NCBI GenBank assembly: GCA_002415465.1
Contig: DHYT01000078.1
Coordinates: 659 to 13,035, forward strand
Source: Desulfobulbaceae bacterium UBA5123
Lineage (GTDB): Bacteria; Desulfobacterota; Desulfobulbia; Desulfobulbales; UBA5123
Direction of reading: 5' to 3'
Length of the DNA: 12,377 bases
The stretch's first letter is position 1; every line of letters starts with the position of its first letter. A program made the translations under genes and the position numbers. This document shows positions 1-6,514 of this stretch, in pieces. The notes under the pieces were generated by a model that was not told the origin of the DNA, did no database searches, and worked only from the letters and a program-made list of their open reading frames with translations.

Positions 1-2069
1 GTCTCGTTCATCTCCACCATGAAGGTGGACTGGCCCCGGCGGAGGTTGTCCATGGCCCCGACCCTGGTGAAGATGCGGTCCACCACCCCGATCTCGGCGC
101 TGGCGGCGGGCACGAAGGAGCCCATCTGCGCCATCAGGGTAATCAGCGCGGTCTGCCGGAGCACCGTGGATTTGCCGGCCATGTTGGGGCCGGTGATGAT
201 CAGCACCTCGTGAGCGGTCTGGTCGAGATGGATGTCGTTGGGCACGAAGCGGCCGGCGGGGAGCGAACGTTCGATCACCGGATGCCGCCCCTCGCTGATG
301 CTGATCGTCTCGCCGGCGTTGACCGTGGGGCGGGTGTAGTGATACCTGCGCGCCGTCTCGGCCAGGGCGCAGAAGAAGTCGATCCGGGCGATGAGGGCTG
401 CCGCCTGCAGGATGCGCGAGCTCTGCGCGGCCGCCTGGGCGCGGATCTCGATAAAGAGTTTGTATTCCAGGGCCAGTCTTCGTTCCTGGGCGCCGGTCAC
501 CTTGTCTTCAAACTCCTTCAGCTCCGGGGTGATGAAGCGCTCGGCGTTGGCCAGGGTCTGCTTGCGGATGTAATCGTCCGGGACGTTGTCGCTCTGCGCC
601 CGACTCAATTCGAAATAGTAGCCGAAGACCCGGTTGAAGCCGATCTTGAGCTTGGCGATCCCGGTCCGCTCCCGTTCCCGCGCTTCCAACCCCAGGATCA
701 TCGCCTTGCCGTCGCGGAGGATGGCGACGAGTTCGTCGAGCTCGGCGTTAAAGCCCGGCTTGATCAGGCCGCCCTCCCGCAGGGTGATGGGCGCGTCGTC
801 GCGGATGGCGGCTTCGAGCAGTTGCCGCAGTTCGGCCATGGGGTCGAGATCGTCGCGGATCTCGGCCAGAAGGCCGGTGGCGCCGGCCAGTTGCCCCTTG
901 AGCTGCGGCAGCTGCGTTAGCGAGGCCCTGAGCGCGGAGAGATCGCGGGCGTTGCCGCTGCCCAGCACCACGCGGCCGTTGAGGCGCTCCAGGTCGTAGA
1001 CCCGGCCGAGGAGCTCCCGCAGGTTTTCGCAGAGGCCCCGGTCGAGGTAGAGCTGTTCGACGGTGTCCAGCCGCTGGTTGATGGCCGCCACATCCTGGAG
1101 CGGAAAGAGGATGTTCTTGCGCAGAAGCCTCGCGCCCATGGGGGTTGCGGTGTGGTCGAGGGTGGCCAGCAGCGATCCTTCCCGCTTGCCGCCGACGATG
1201 GTCTGGGTGAGTTCCAGGTTGCGGCGGGAGGAGTCGTCCATCAGCAGGACGTTCTCAAGCTCGATGGGGGTGAGCCGCTCGATGTGGGCAAGGTCGGTTT
1301 TCTGGGTTTCCTGCAGGTAGAGAAGCAGGCTGCCGGCGGCGGCGATGCCGGCCTTCAACCCTTCGCAGCCGTAGCCCGCGAGGTTGGCGACCCGGAAATG
1401 GTCCAACAGGGTCTGGCGGGCGGCTTCCGGATAAAAATCCCCTTCGGGCCGCTCGGTGAGACAGCTGTGCGGGACGATCATCTTGAGCTCTTCCGTGAGC
1501 GGGGATGGCGTCTCCCGGTTGTCGGCGGCCGGCAGCAGCACCTCGGAGGGCTGCATCCGGCCCAGTTCGTCGAGCAGGCCGGCAAGGTCGTCGCGTTCGG
1601 TGACCAGAAACTCGCCGGTGGAGAGGTCGAGGAGGCTTAAGCCCCAGAGCTTGCCCTTGCCGCAGATGGCGGCGAGGTAGCGGTTCTCCTTGTCGTCGAG
1701 CAGCTGTTCGTCGGTGACCAGCCCCGGCGTCACCACCCGCACCACCTTGCGTTTGACCACCCCCTTGGCCTCCTTGGGGTCTTCCACCTGTTCGCAGACC
1801 GCCACCTTGAAGCCCGCCTTGATCAGCTTGGCGAGGTAGGAGCTTGCGGCATGGTAGGGAACCCCGCAGAGCGGCACCCGGTTGTCGTCGTCCTTGGCGC
1901 TGCGGGAGGTGAGGGTGATGCCGAGGGTTTTCGAGGCGATTTCGGCATCCTCGAAGAACATCTCGTAGAAATCGCCGAGCCGGTAGAAGAGGATGGCGTC
2001 CGCATGCTGCGCCTTGATCTCAAGGTACTGCTGCATCATCGGCGTCAATTTGGCGGGCGGTTTGGTCAT
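1..2069 (-). CDS. mutS: DNA mismatch repair protein MutS (3' end beyond the window)
   Basis: MutS binds base mismatches and small loops and uses ATP to license MutL in DNA mismatch repair. The first 689 codons are present. The mismatch-reading Phe-x-Glu motif is visible near the N-terminus (GDFYEMF, F34 and E36), which marks the MutS1 branch rather than MutS2. The connector, lever and clamp regions follow, then the Walker A loop GPNMAGKST at about 627-635 and the downstream STFMVEM motif at the window edge. Walker B and the C-terminal dimerisation part lie outside. The start at 2069 gives MTKPPAKLTPMMQQYLEIK, a typical MutS opening, with a weak GAG-rich ribosome site (GTAGAGAAG) directly before it. 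It is the last of three genes: the HIT gene ends 21 bases upstream. No frameshift is seen in the part present. Assignment is firm. Confidence 0.97.
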   Translation of the reverse strand, partial: MTKPPAKLTPMMQQYLEIKAQHADAILFYRLGDFYEMFFEDAEIASKTLGITLTSRSAKDDDNRVPLCGVPYHAASSYLAKLIKAGFKVAVCEQVEDPKEAKGVVKRKVVRVVTPGLVTDEQLLDDKENRYLAAICGKGKLWGLSLLDLSTGEFLVTERDDLAGLLDELGRMQPSEVLLPAADNRETPSPLTEELKMIVPHSCLTERPEGDFYPEAARQTLLDHFRVANLAGYGCEGLKAGIAAAGSLLLYLQETQKTDLAHIERLTPIELENVLLMDDSSRRNLELTQTIVGGKREGSLLATLDHTATPMGARLLRKNILFPLQDVAAINQRLDTVEQLYLDRGLCENLRELLGRVYDLERLNGRVVLGSGNARDLSALRASLTQLPQLKGQLAGATGLLAEIRDDLDPMAELRQLLEAAIRDDAPITLREGGLIKPGFNAELDELVAILRDGKAMILGLEARERERTGIAKLKIGFNRVFGYYFELSRAQSDNVPDDYIRKQTLANAERFITPELKEFEDKVTGAQERRLALEYKLFIEIRAQAAAQSSRILQAAALIARIDFFCALAETARRYHYTRPTVNAGETISISEGRHPVIERSLPAGRFVPNDIHLDQTAHEVLIITGPNMAGKSTVLRQTALITLMAQMGSFVPAASAEIGVVDRIFTRVGAMDNLRRGQSTFMVEMNE

Positions 2070-2090
2070 CTTCTCTACTGTTGGCAGTCT

Positions 2091-2591
2091 TTATTTGTCG
2101 GCGATGTTCTGAAAATCAGGCAACAGCCGGGCAAAGGTGTTGTCGATATGTTCGGGAACGGTGCGCACCTCGGCCAGCACGGTCATGAAGTTGTGGTCGC
2201 CATCCCAGCGGGGCACGATGTGCCAGTGGAGATGGGCGGCGATGCCGGCACCGGCGGTCGCGCCGAGATTGAGGCCGATGTTGAAGCCGTGCGGGGCCAG
2301 ATGCGCGCGGAGAATGGTAACACTTTTTTGCACAATCCGCATGAGCGCGGCGAGTTCTTTTTCGTCAAGATCGGTGATATCCGCCAGGTGCCGGGCCGGG
2401 GCCACCAGCAGATGGCCGTTGGCATAGGGGAAACGGTTCAGCAGCACCGAAACCGTTGCGTCGCGGTAGAGCAGTAGCTCTTCCCGGTCGTGGGTTTTGT
2501 CGCCGTCGAGGCAGAACAGGCAGCCGGGCTTGCGCCCCTCCCTGCCTTCCACGTAGCCCATCCGCCACGGTGTCCAGAGGGTTTTGCTCAT
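2091..2591 (-). CDS. HIT-family nucleotide hydrolase/phosphorylase
   Basis: A 166-residue protein of the histidine triad superfamily, which splits nucleoside phosphoanhydride or phosphoramidate bonds. The triad is HLHWH, with H120, H122 and H124, followed by IVPRW. The N-terminus LWTPWRMGY and the pair CLFC (C24, C27) resemble the bacterial and mycobacterial HIT subgroup related to Ap4A phosphorylase, where Cys and His residues bind zinc. An Ap4A-type substrate is therefore plausible but not shown. The start at 2591 overlaps the stop of the upstream phosphodiesterase gene by ATGA and has AGGTGA four bases before it. The frame stays open further upstream to 2900, but that part only shadows the phosphodiesterase gene. 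Its position beside mutS suggests co-transcription rather than a shared biochemical role. Confidence 0.9.
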   Translation of the reverse strand: MSKTLWTPWRMGYVEGREGRKPGCLFCLDGDKTHDREELLLYRDATVSVLLNRFPYANGHLLVAPARHLADITDLDEKELAALMRIVQKSVTILRAHLAPHGFNIGLNLGATAGAGIAAHLHWHIVPRWDGDHNFMTVLAEVRTVPEHIDNTFARLLPDFQNIADK

Positions 2592-3085
2592 GGCTTCACC
2601 TGATGAATCGAGCCGCGCATCGCCTTGCCGTCGATCTCCAGCAGCCCATAGGTGGGCGGCGCGCCGTAACGACCGGTGGAGAAGAAGCTGCCGGGGTTCA
2701 TGTAGAGGGTTTGACCGATCCGGTGGCAGGCCGGATGATGGGTGTGGCCGTAGACGATGCAGTCTGCTTCCGGAAAGAGCTCGATGAGGCGGTCTTCGAA
2801 GTCGTAGGAGTTGCCCACCCGGTGCACCAGGCCGATGGTGAAGCCGTGCACGGCGATGGTCTTGTGGGTGGGCAGGGCCTGGCAGGTCTGCTGCGCGCAC
2901 ATGTTGCCGTGCACGGCATGGACCTCCTTACCCTTGAAGACATCAAGCACCGCCAGGCTGGTGAGGTCGCCGGCATGGAGGATCATCGACACATCGGCAA
3001 AGCAGGCCTGGGTCACTTTTTGAAAATAGTCGGTAACCGCGTCGAGATGGGTGTCGGAAAGGATACCGATTCTGGTGGTTGCCAT
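2588..3085 (-). CDS. YfcE/MJ0936-family metallophosphoesterase
   Basis: A 165-residue calcineurin-like phosphodiesterase of the small YfcE/MJ0936 type, a two-metal hydrolase that acts on phosphodiesters in vitro; natural substrates are mostly unknown. Metal-ligand motifs appear in the expected order: LSDTH (D11, H13), HAGD (D40), GN (N61), LVH (H88) and GHTHHP (H114, H116), then the family's MNPGS segment. After GN the residues are MC where many homologues have an acidic residue, so a small departure. I chose the start at 3085 because the protein then opens MATTRIGILSDTH, as in homologues. An in-frame ATG at 3124 would add 13 residues unlike the family and sits inside a hairpin. The Shine-Dalgarno signal is poor at both. 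It is the first gene of the yfcE-HIT-mutS group and overlaps the HIT start. Confidence 0.88.
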   Translation of the reverse strand: MATTRIGILSDTHLDAVTDYFQKVTQACFADVSMILHAGDLTSLAVLDVFKGKEVHAVHGNMCAQQTCQALPTHKTIAVHGFTIGLVHRVGNSYDFEDRLIELFPEADCIVYGHTHHPACHRIGQTLYMNPGSFFSTGRYGAPPTYGLLEIDGKAMRGSIHQVKP

Positions 3086-3118
3086 TGGGGACTCGATTGC
3101 CTGAAATAACAGTGTTTG

Positions 3119-3139
3119 CGCCATTTATTGATAATGGCG
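3119..3139. repeat. 7-bp perfect inverted repeat before the yfcE-like gene
   Basis: Arms CGCCATT (3119-3125) and AATGGCG (3133-3139) are perfect complements around a 7-base loop. The dyad sits 34 bases upstream of the chosen phosphodiesterase start and covers the alternative ATG at 3124. No T-run follows on either strand, so it is not a standard terminator. It could be an operator or a leader hairpin for the yfcE-HIT-mutS group. The pairing is seen directly; the function is guesswork. Confidence 0.3.
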
Positions 3140-3166
3140 TCATGGTAATCGAGCCAAGGGTAAATC

Positions 3167-3496
3167 TCAAGGCGTATTGGCGGGGGCGGGAGAGTTCGAT
3201 AGGGAGTGGAAAACAGGTTTGACCTGCTTCCAGGCCGTGGAGTCGTGGGCGGCATGCCACAAATCATAATTTTTCTGGAGGTTCATCCACAGTTCGGGCG
3301 TGGTGTCAAATGTCCTGGAGAGCCGCAAGGCCATGTCCGGTGTCGCCGCTCCCCGGTCATTAATGATTTTTGAGAAGGTCTTTCGCAAACCCCCAAGAAC
3401 AACGGACATCTCCTGGATGGTGATGGACAATGGCTGTAGATAATCTTCCCTTAAGATATTTTCAGGGTGTGTTGGTTGACTTTTCATTACTCCCAT
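3167..3496 (-). CDS. higA: HigA-family antitoxin (XRE helix-turn-helix), apparently orphan
   Basis: A 109-residue protein with the HigA-family plan. The opening THPENILREDYLQPL matches the HPGEIL-x-EEFL-x-PL pattern, then an XRE-type helix-turn-helix follows (about 26-62, including MALRLSRTFDTTPELW) and the NLQ-x-x-YDL segment. Such antitoxins bind the HigB RNase and repress their own promoter. HigB genes normally sit just upstream of higA, but here the 131 bases up to the ATPase stop (3497-3627) are too short for a RelE-fold toxin of about 90 residues, and I recognise no HigB there. A second ATG at 3487 has GGGAG only two bases before it; the start at 3496 has no clear ribosome site. An in-frame stop just upstream limits the start to these two. 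The tail after residue 90 is longer than usual and Pro/Ser/Asn-rich. Confidence 0.85.
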   Translation of the reverse strand: MGVMKSQPTHPENILREDYLQPLSITIQEMSVVLGGLRKTFSKIINDRGAATPDMALRLSRTFDTTPELWMNLQKNYDLWHAAHDSTAWKQVKPVFHSLSNSPAPANTP

Positions 3497-3502
3497 AACT
3501 TG

Positions 3503-3640
3503 TTATTCGTGAGGTCTTCTTGGAAGATAATTCCAAATAATTTTATGTGGTTTGAAAAGGTCAGTTGTTCTTTTAACGTCAACGGCGGCCTCAATGGAGT
3601 TTGTATCAAGAATTTTTGATTTTTTTTTTAAGAATCCCCT
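3503..3640 (-). pseudogene. Start-less 45-codon open stretch, possible gene remnant
   Basis: Between the ATPase stop and higA one minus-strand frame stays open for 45 codons and ends in TAA at 3503-3505, six bases before the higA ATG. The frame contains no ATG, GTG or TTG. Its translation, with segments such as ILDTNSIEAAVDVKRTTD and HKIIWNYLPRRPHE, has a normal amino-acid mix and looks more protein-like than the other frames. The six-base spacing to higA is what one expects of the toxin partner of a toxin-antitoxin pair, yet the residues do not resemble a HigB C-terminus. I read it as a possible 3' remnant of a deleted gene. It could equally be noncoding sequence that is open by chance in an AT-rich stretch. 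Confidence 0.25.
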
Positions 3641-4809
3641 TCAACCTCTGCCAGTTGCCGGGAGAGGGAAAAGATATTCAGCACCTTGGTTTCCTGCCGG
3701 TGTTGTTCGGTTTCGCCTCCATAGATGAGAAGGCTTGGCCATGGCATCTGCTCGGCAAAAATTGTTTTGAATTTTCCAAGGCCCTTGAAATAGGCCGGGG
3801 TGATGGTCTGGCCGGATTTGATCTCTATAGGCAGCAAATCCTGGCCGCGGCTGTATAACAGGTCGATTTCGTTGCCGTTGCTGTCTCGGTAAAAATAGAG
3901 GTTGTTTCGCTTGCCTTGGTTGTAGCGGTATTTGAGAGCGTCGATGACCGCCATGTTTTCAAACAGGTTTCCCCGCAACGGATGCGTTGTCAGTTGTTTT
4001 TCTTCCTCAATCCCGCAAAGCCAGGCAGCAAGCCCCACATCATAAAAATAGAGCTTGGGTGATTTGATCAGCCGTTTACCGATGTTGGCGTGATACGGTT
4101 GCAGCAGAAAGACGATGTAACTAGCTTCGAGAACGGTTACCCATTCTCTTGCCGTGGTTTGCGATATTCCGGTGTCGTTGGCAAGGTTGTTGAGGTTGAG
4201 GAGTTGCCCGCAGCGACCGGCGCAGAGTTTCACGAAGCGCTGGAAGAGGCTGATGTTTTTGATATTGATAAGTTGCCGAAGATCGCGTTCCATGTAGGTT
4301 TCGAAATAGTCGCCGTAGGCGTGTTGCGGTGAAAGGTTCTGGTCGTAAATCCTTGGATAAAACCCTTTGAACAGGATTTCGTCCAGGCGCAGGGGAAAAT
4401 GCGGCACAAGTTCGGCGATGCTGAAAGGCAGGAGTTTCAAGAGTGCCGTGCGTCCGGCCAGCGACTGGCTTACCTCCCGCATCAATTCAAACTGGTGTGA
4501 ACCGGTCAGGACAAACAGCGAGTTTTGCCCTTTTTCATCAACAATGACCTGAATATGGGAAAGCAAGGCCGGAACCCGTTGGATCTCGTCGAGAACGGCC
4601 CCGTCCGGATATTGATTGAGAAAGGCCACCGGGTCATCCTGGGCAAATTGCCGAGTGATCGGGTTTTCCAGGTTGACGTAGGGCTTGTCGGTAAAAGTCT
4701 CCCTTGCCAGCGTAGTTTTCCCGGACTGGCGGGGGCCGGTAATGGTCACCACCGGATAGGCAGCAAAAGCTTCGGCGGCGTATGGCGTTATTGTTCGTGG
4801 AATAATCAT
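3628..4809 (-). CDS. AAA_14/DUF4143-type P-loop ATPase
   Basis: A 393-residue protein of the common but poorly understood AAA-type ATPase family with a C-terminal DUF4143 domain. Walker A is GPRQSGKTT (25-33), Walker B AVLDEIQ (71-77) and the sensor-like strand LTGSHQF (101-107). A winged-helix-like middle segment follows, including NDTGISQTTAREWV. The C-terminal part GNLFENM...EIDLLY...IEIKSG resembles a PD-(D/E)xK nuclease core (E314, D316, E329, K331). Length and order fit the family, so the gene looks intact. The biological role is unknown; members are often patchily distributed and mobile-element-like. Base composition is clearly more AT-rich than the flanking operons. The start at 4809 gives the usual MI-x-P-R-T-x-T-P-Y opening but lacks a Shine-Dalgarno sequence. 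Ten consecutive A bases begin with its TAA stop codon. Confidence 0.88.
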   Translation of the reverse strand: MIIPRTITPYAAEAFAAYPVVTITGPRQSGKTTLARETFTDKPYVNLENPITRQFAQDDPVAFLNQYPDGAVLDEIQRVPALLSHIQVIVDEKGQNSLFVLTGSHQFELMREVSQSLAGRTALLKLLPFSIAELVPHFPLRLDEILFKGFYPRIYDQNLSPQHAYGDYFETYMERDLRQLINIKNISLFQRFVKLCAGRCGQLLNLNNLANDTGISQTTAREWVTVLEASYIVFLLQPYHANIGKRLIKSPKLYFYDVGLAAWLCGIEEEKQLTTHPLRGNLFENMAVIDALKYRYNQGKRNNLYFYRDSNGNEIDLLYSRGQDLLPIEIKSGQTITPAYFKGLGKFKTIFAEQMPWPSLLIYGGETEQHRQETKVLNIFSLSRQLAEVEGDS

Positions 4810-4810
4810 T

Positions 4811-4855
4811 ATATGTATTTATGTAGTTGAACCTTGAAAATACATAATTACATAT
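4811..4855. repeat. 15-bp inverted repeat directly upstream of the ATPase gene
   Basis: The arms 4811-4825 (ATATGTATTTATGTA) and 4841-4855 (TACATAATTACATAT) are complementary at 14 of 15 positions around a 15-base spacer. Each arm holds two direct copies of the hexamer TATGTA/TACATA eight bases apart, so the element has four half-sites in a symmetric arrangement. It ends one base before the ATPase start codon. This layout is typical of an operator bound by a dimeric or tetrameric repressor. The regulator could be the nearby HigA-type protein or something encoded elsewhere. The symmetry is seen directly; the regulatory role is inferred. Confidence 0.5.
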
Positions 4856-4872
4856 CGCCGGGGGGCCGTCAA
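4845..4872 (-). promoter_or_regulatory. Candidate promoter for the ATPase gene
   Basis: Reading the minus strand, TTGACG (4872-4867) matches the -35 consensus at five of six positions. The hexamer 16 bases downstream (TAATTA, 4850-4845) is only a poor -10 box, but it lies inside the distal arm of the inverted repeat, so a repressor bound there would cover it. A better TATAAT (4813-4808) overlaps the start codon itself and would start transcription inside the gene, so I do not favour it. Weak call. Confidence 0.22.
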
Positions 4873-5003
4873 GCGAGAAACGTATATTCTTGTATGCAGG
4901 TAGAAAACAAGGTGTGGTCTTGGAGGGCATTAGCGTAGTGGAAAGGATATTTTTACGGTTTGATTGCGGATCTGTCGCAATGGCACGGCAATAGGCGAAA
5001 AAG

Positions 5004-5303
5004 CTAGGCAGGCATCTTGTCGAGGAGGGCTTGTGCTTCCGCAAGGGTGATGCCTTCAAGTCGCAGCCGTTTGGTGCGGCTCTGGTGGCCGCTGTGCAGG
5101 GTTACCTGCGATTTGGGGAGGCGGAAGGATTTGGCGATAAAGTTGAGTACCGCCTTGTTGGCCTGGCCGTCCACCGGCGGGGCGGTGATCATCAGCTTGA
5201 CCGCCTCGCCGTGGAGGCCTGCGATCTTGTTCTGCGACGCCTTGGGCTGCACGTAAACGGTGAGAAGCGGCGCGCCGTCAGGCCCTTCCGTGAGATATTC
5301 CAT
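5004..5303 (-). CDS. yggU: DUF167 / YggU-family protein
   Basis: A 99-residue member of the small UPF0235 (DUF167, YggU) family, whose function is not established. Family features are the early V-x-V-x-P-K-A-S-x-N strand (VYVQPKASQNKIAG), the central core APPVDGQANKAVLNFIAK, and the later SG-x-x-SR-x-K strand (HSGHQSRTKRLRLEG). The length is typical. The start at 5303 lies 11 bases after the divIVA stop, so it is very likely co-transcribed with yggT and divIVA; yggT-yggU linkage is common in proteobacteria. It ends the compact gene cluster, and the AT-rich interval begins just downstream. No clear terminator follows. Confidence 0.9.
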   Translation of the reverse strand: MEYLTEGPDGAPLLTVYVQPKASQNKIAGLHGEAVKLMITAPPVDGQANKAVLNFIAKSFRLPKSQVTLHSGHQSRTKRLRLEGITLAEAQALLDKMPA

Positions 5304-5314
5304 GCCCGCCGGGG

Positions 5315-6085
5315 TTATCTGTCGCCCTTGGCGGTCAGGTCCTCAAAGTTAACCGAGGGCTCGTTGGCGTCCAGGGGGTCTTCCAGGCTGAAAACAACCT
5401 CGCCGTCCAGGTCGGGGATGCCGGCATAGGGCGCATCGTCGTCATCGCCGACCAGCGGTTCACGCGGCCCCCGCGCGGCCTTGTCGGCGAAGGCGGATTC
5501 GGCGGCGGCAAGGGTGTCGAGGTTGCCGGCCGGCAGGTCGATCTTCTGGTAGAGATCCGAGAGGTCGTCATCCGGCGCCGCTTCCTTGCGGGCCGGCGCC
5601 GGCTGCTGCCGGGGCGGCCCGGTTTCGGCGCGGTCCGGGGCGGCCGGCGGCGCTTCGACCATGCCGAGATAGCCGTGCAGCATCCGTTGCAGTTCGCTCT
5701 TGATCTCCGCCCGCAGATTCTCCAGGCGGTCTACCTCGCGTTCCAGGGCGGCAACCTCGGAGTTTGCGGCCTCCCTGATCTCGTCGGCCTCGCCGTGGGC
5801 GTCGGCAAGCAGCTGCTCCGCCTCGTTCCTGCTCTTCTCCAGGAGGTCGTCGGCGATCTGCTGGGCGGAAAGAATGGCGTGCTGGAAGGCCTTCCCCTTG
5901 CTCTGGTAATCGGCCATCTCCCTGGTCAGGGACTCCACCTGTTCGGTGAGGTTGTTGTTCTGCTCGATGAGGGTGAGAACTTCGCCGGCGACCTTTTCCA
6001 GAAAGCCGTCGACCTCCTCGACGTCAAAGCCACGAAAACGAACATGGAATTCCTGGGTTTGGATCTCTTGCGGGGTCAGGGGCAT
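5315..6085 (-). CDS. divIVA: DivIVA-domain coiled-coil protein
   Basis: A 256-residue DivIVA family protein. The first 35 residues match the DivIVA N-terminal membrane-curvature-sensing module: LTPQEIQTQEF, then FRGFDVEEVDGFLEKV. A long coiled coil follows (about 30-150), rich in Glu, Ala, Leu and Lys. The remaining hundred residues are a Pro- then Asp/Glu-rich, probably disordered tail (PPAAPDRAETGPPRQQPAPA, later GDDDDAPYAGIPDLDGE). DivIVA proteins gather at curved or negatively bent membrane at poles and septa and recruit partners. AAGGAG (6097-6092) six bases before the ATG supports this start. It lies between yggT and yggU, recalling the ylmG-divIVA arrangement of Gram-positive division clusters. 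The acidic tail is not part of the conserved family core and may be the partner-binding region. Confidence 0.93.
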   Translation of the reverse strand: MPLTPQEIQTQEFHVRFRGFDVEEVDGFLEKVAGEVLTLIEQNNNLTEQVESLTREMADYQSKGKAFQHAILSAQQIADDLLEKSRNEAEQLLADAHGEADEIREAANSEVAALEREVDRLENLRAEIKSELQRMLHGYLGMVEAPPAAPDRAETGPPRQQPAPARKEAAPDDDLSDLYQKIDLPAGNLDTLAAAESAFADKAARGPREPLVGDDDDAPYAGIPDLDGEVVFSLEDPLDANEPSVNFEDLTAKGDR

Positions 6086-6145
6086 GGTCGGCTCCTTGCC
6101 GTGGTTGTTGTTTGCCGGATGTTATGCCGGAGGCGGTTTCGCTGC

Positions 6146-6445
6146 TTAGCCGAGGCTCATGGCAAACCGTTGCAGGGTTGGCACCAAAAAGCCGCGCAGG
6201 AAGATGATGGCGGCGATGAGCAGCATCGGCGAGAAATCGATGCCGCCGGCGGCCAGCGGCACGAAGCGGTTGATGCGGCGTAAAACGGGGTCGGTCACCT
6301 CGCGCAGGAATCTGACGATGGGGTTGTACGGGTCGGGATTCACCCAGGAGATCAGGGCGCGGCCGATGATGATCCACATATAGGCGGTGAGTACGAAATC
6401 GATCAGGGTGGCGAGTGCGCCGATAAAGTTACCGATGACAAACAT
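6146..6445 (-). CDS. yggT: YggT/YlmG-family membrane protein
   Basis: A 99-residue integral membrane protein of the YggT (YlmG, Ycf19) family, linked to envelope or division functions in several bacteria but without a defined biochemical activity. The N-terminal hydrophobic stretch (about residues 5-30, including LIDFVLTAYMWIIIGRALISW) leads into the family signature WVNPDPYNP and FLREVTDPVLRRINRFVP. A second membrane segment follows (FSPMLLIAAIIFLRGFLVP). I chose the start at 6445 because GAGGA (6455-6451) sits five bases before it. An upstream in-frame ATG at 6472 would add nine charged residues unlike the family and has no such site. The stop is 60 bases before the divIVA start. It is the single-repeat bacterial form found beside proC/yggS or divIVA in other genomes; neither proC nor yggS is in this window. 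Confidence 0.92.
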   Translation of the reverse strand: MFVIGNFIGALATLIDFVLTAYMWIIIGRALISWVNPDPYNPIVRFLREVTDPVLRRINRFVPLAAGGIDFSPMLLIAAIIFLRGFLVPTLQRFAMSLG

Positions 6446-6450
6446 GGTGT

Positions 6451-6455
6451 TCCTC
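6451..6455 (-). promoter_or_regulatory. Ribosome binding site deciding the yggT start
   Basis: GAGGA on the minus strand, five bases before the ATG at 6445. It is the reason for preferring this start over the in-frame ATG at 6472. Confidence 0.6.
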
Positions 6456-6471
6456 GTTCTTATAAAATTCA

Positions 6472-6491
6472 CGGCAGGCGGACGCGTGCCG
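6472..6491 (-). other. GC-rich hairpin between the FlhG/MinD-like gene and yggT
   Basis: CGGCA (6472-6476) pairs with TGCCG (6487-6491), with further inner pairing across one mismatch. In minus-strand sense the stem is followed by TGAATTTTATAAG, a poor T-tract. It could be a weak terminator or attenuator dividing the upstream gene chain from yggT-divIVA-yggU. The TATAA within the following bases might be a -10 box for yggT, but I find no matching -35. Low confidence. Confidence 0.2.
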
Positions 6492-6514
6492 ATGGGGTCA
6501 AAAAAGGCGGGCCG

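Noticed and set aside
3167..3627. A complete higBA toxin-antitoxin pair.
   Set aside because: Only higA is supported. The upstream space is too short for HigB and its residues do not match the family.
3605..3629. Plus-strand terminator: ATCAA/TTGAT stem followed by a run of T.
   Set aside because: The stem is five AT-rich pairs and there is no plus-strand gene to terminate. In minus sense the run is A and precedes the stem.
4963..4981. ATTGCG/CGCAAT hairpin downstream of yggU as a terminator.
   Set aside because: Only six base pairs and followed in minus sense by CAAACCG rather than a T-tract. It may be chance.
4634..5059. A 141-codon minus-strand frame spanning the gap between yggU and the ATPase gene.
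   Set aside because: It overlaps both genes in another frame, has a Ser/Arg/Asn-heavy composition with no motif, and its only exclusive part is the promoter and inverted-repeat region.
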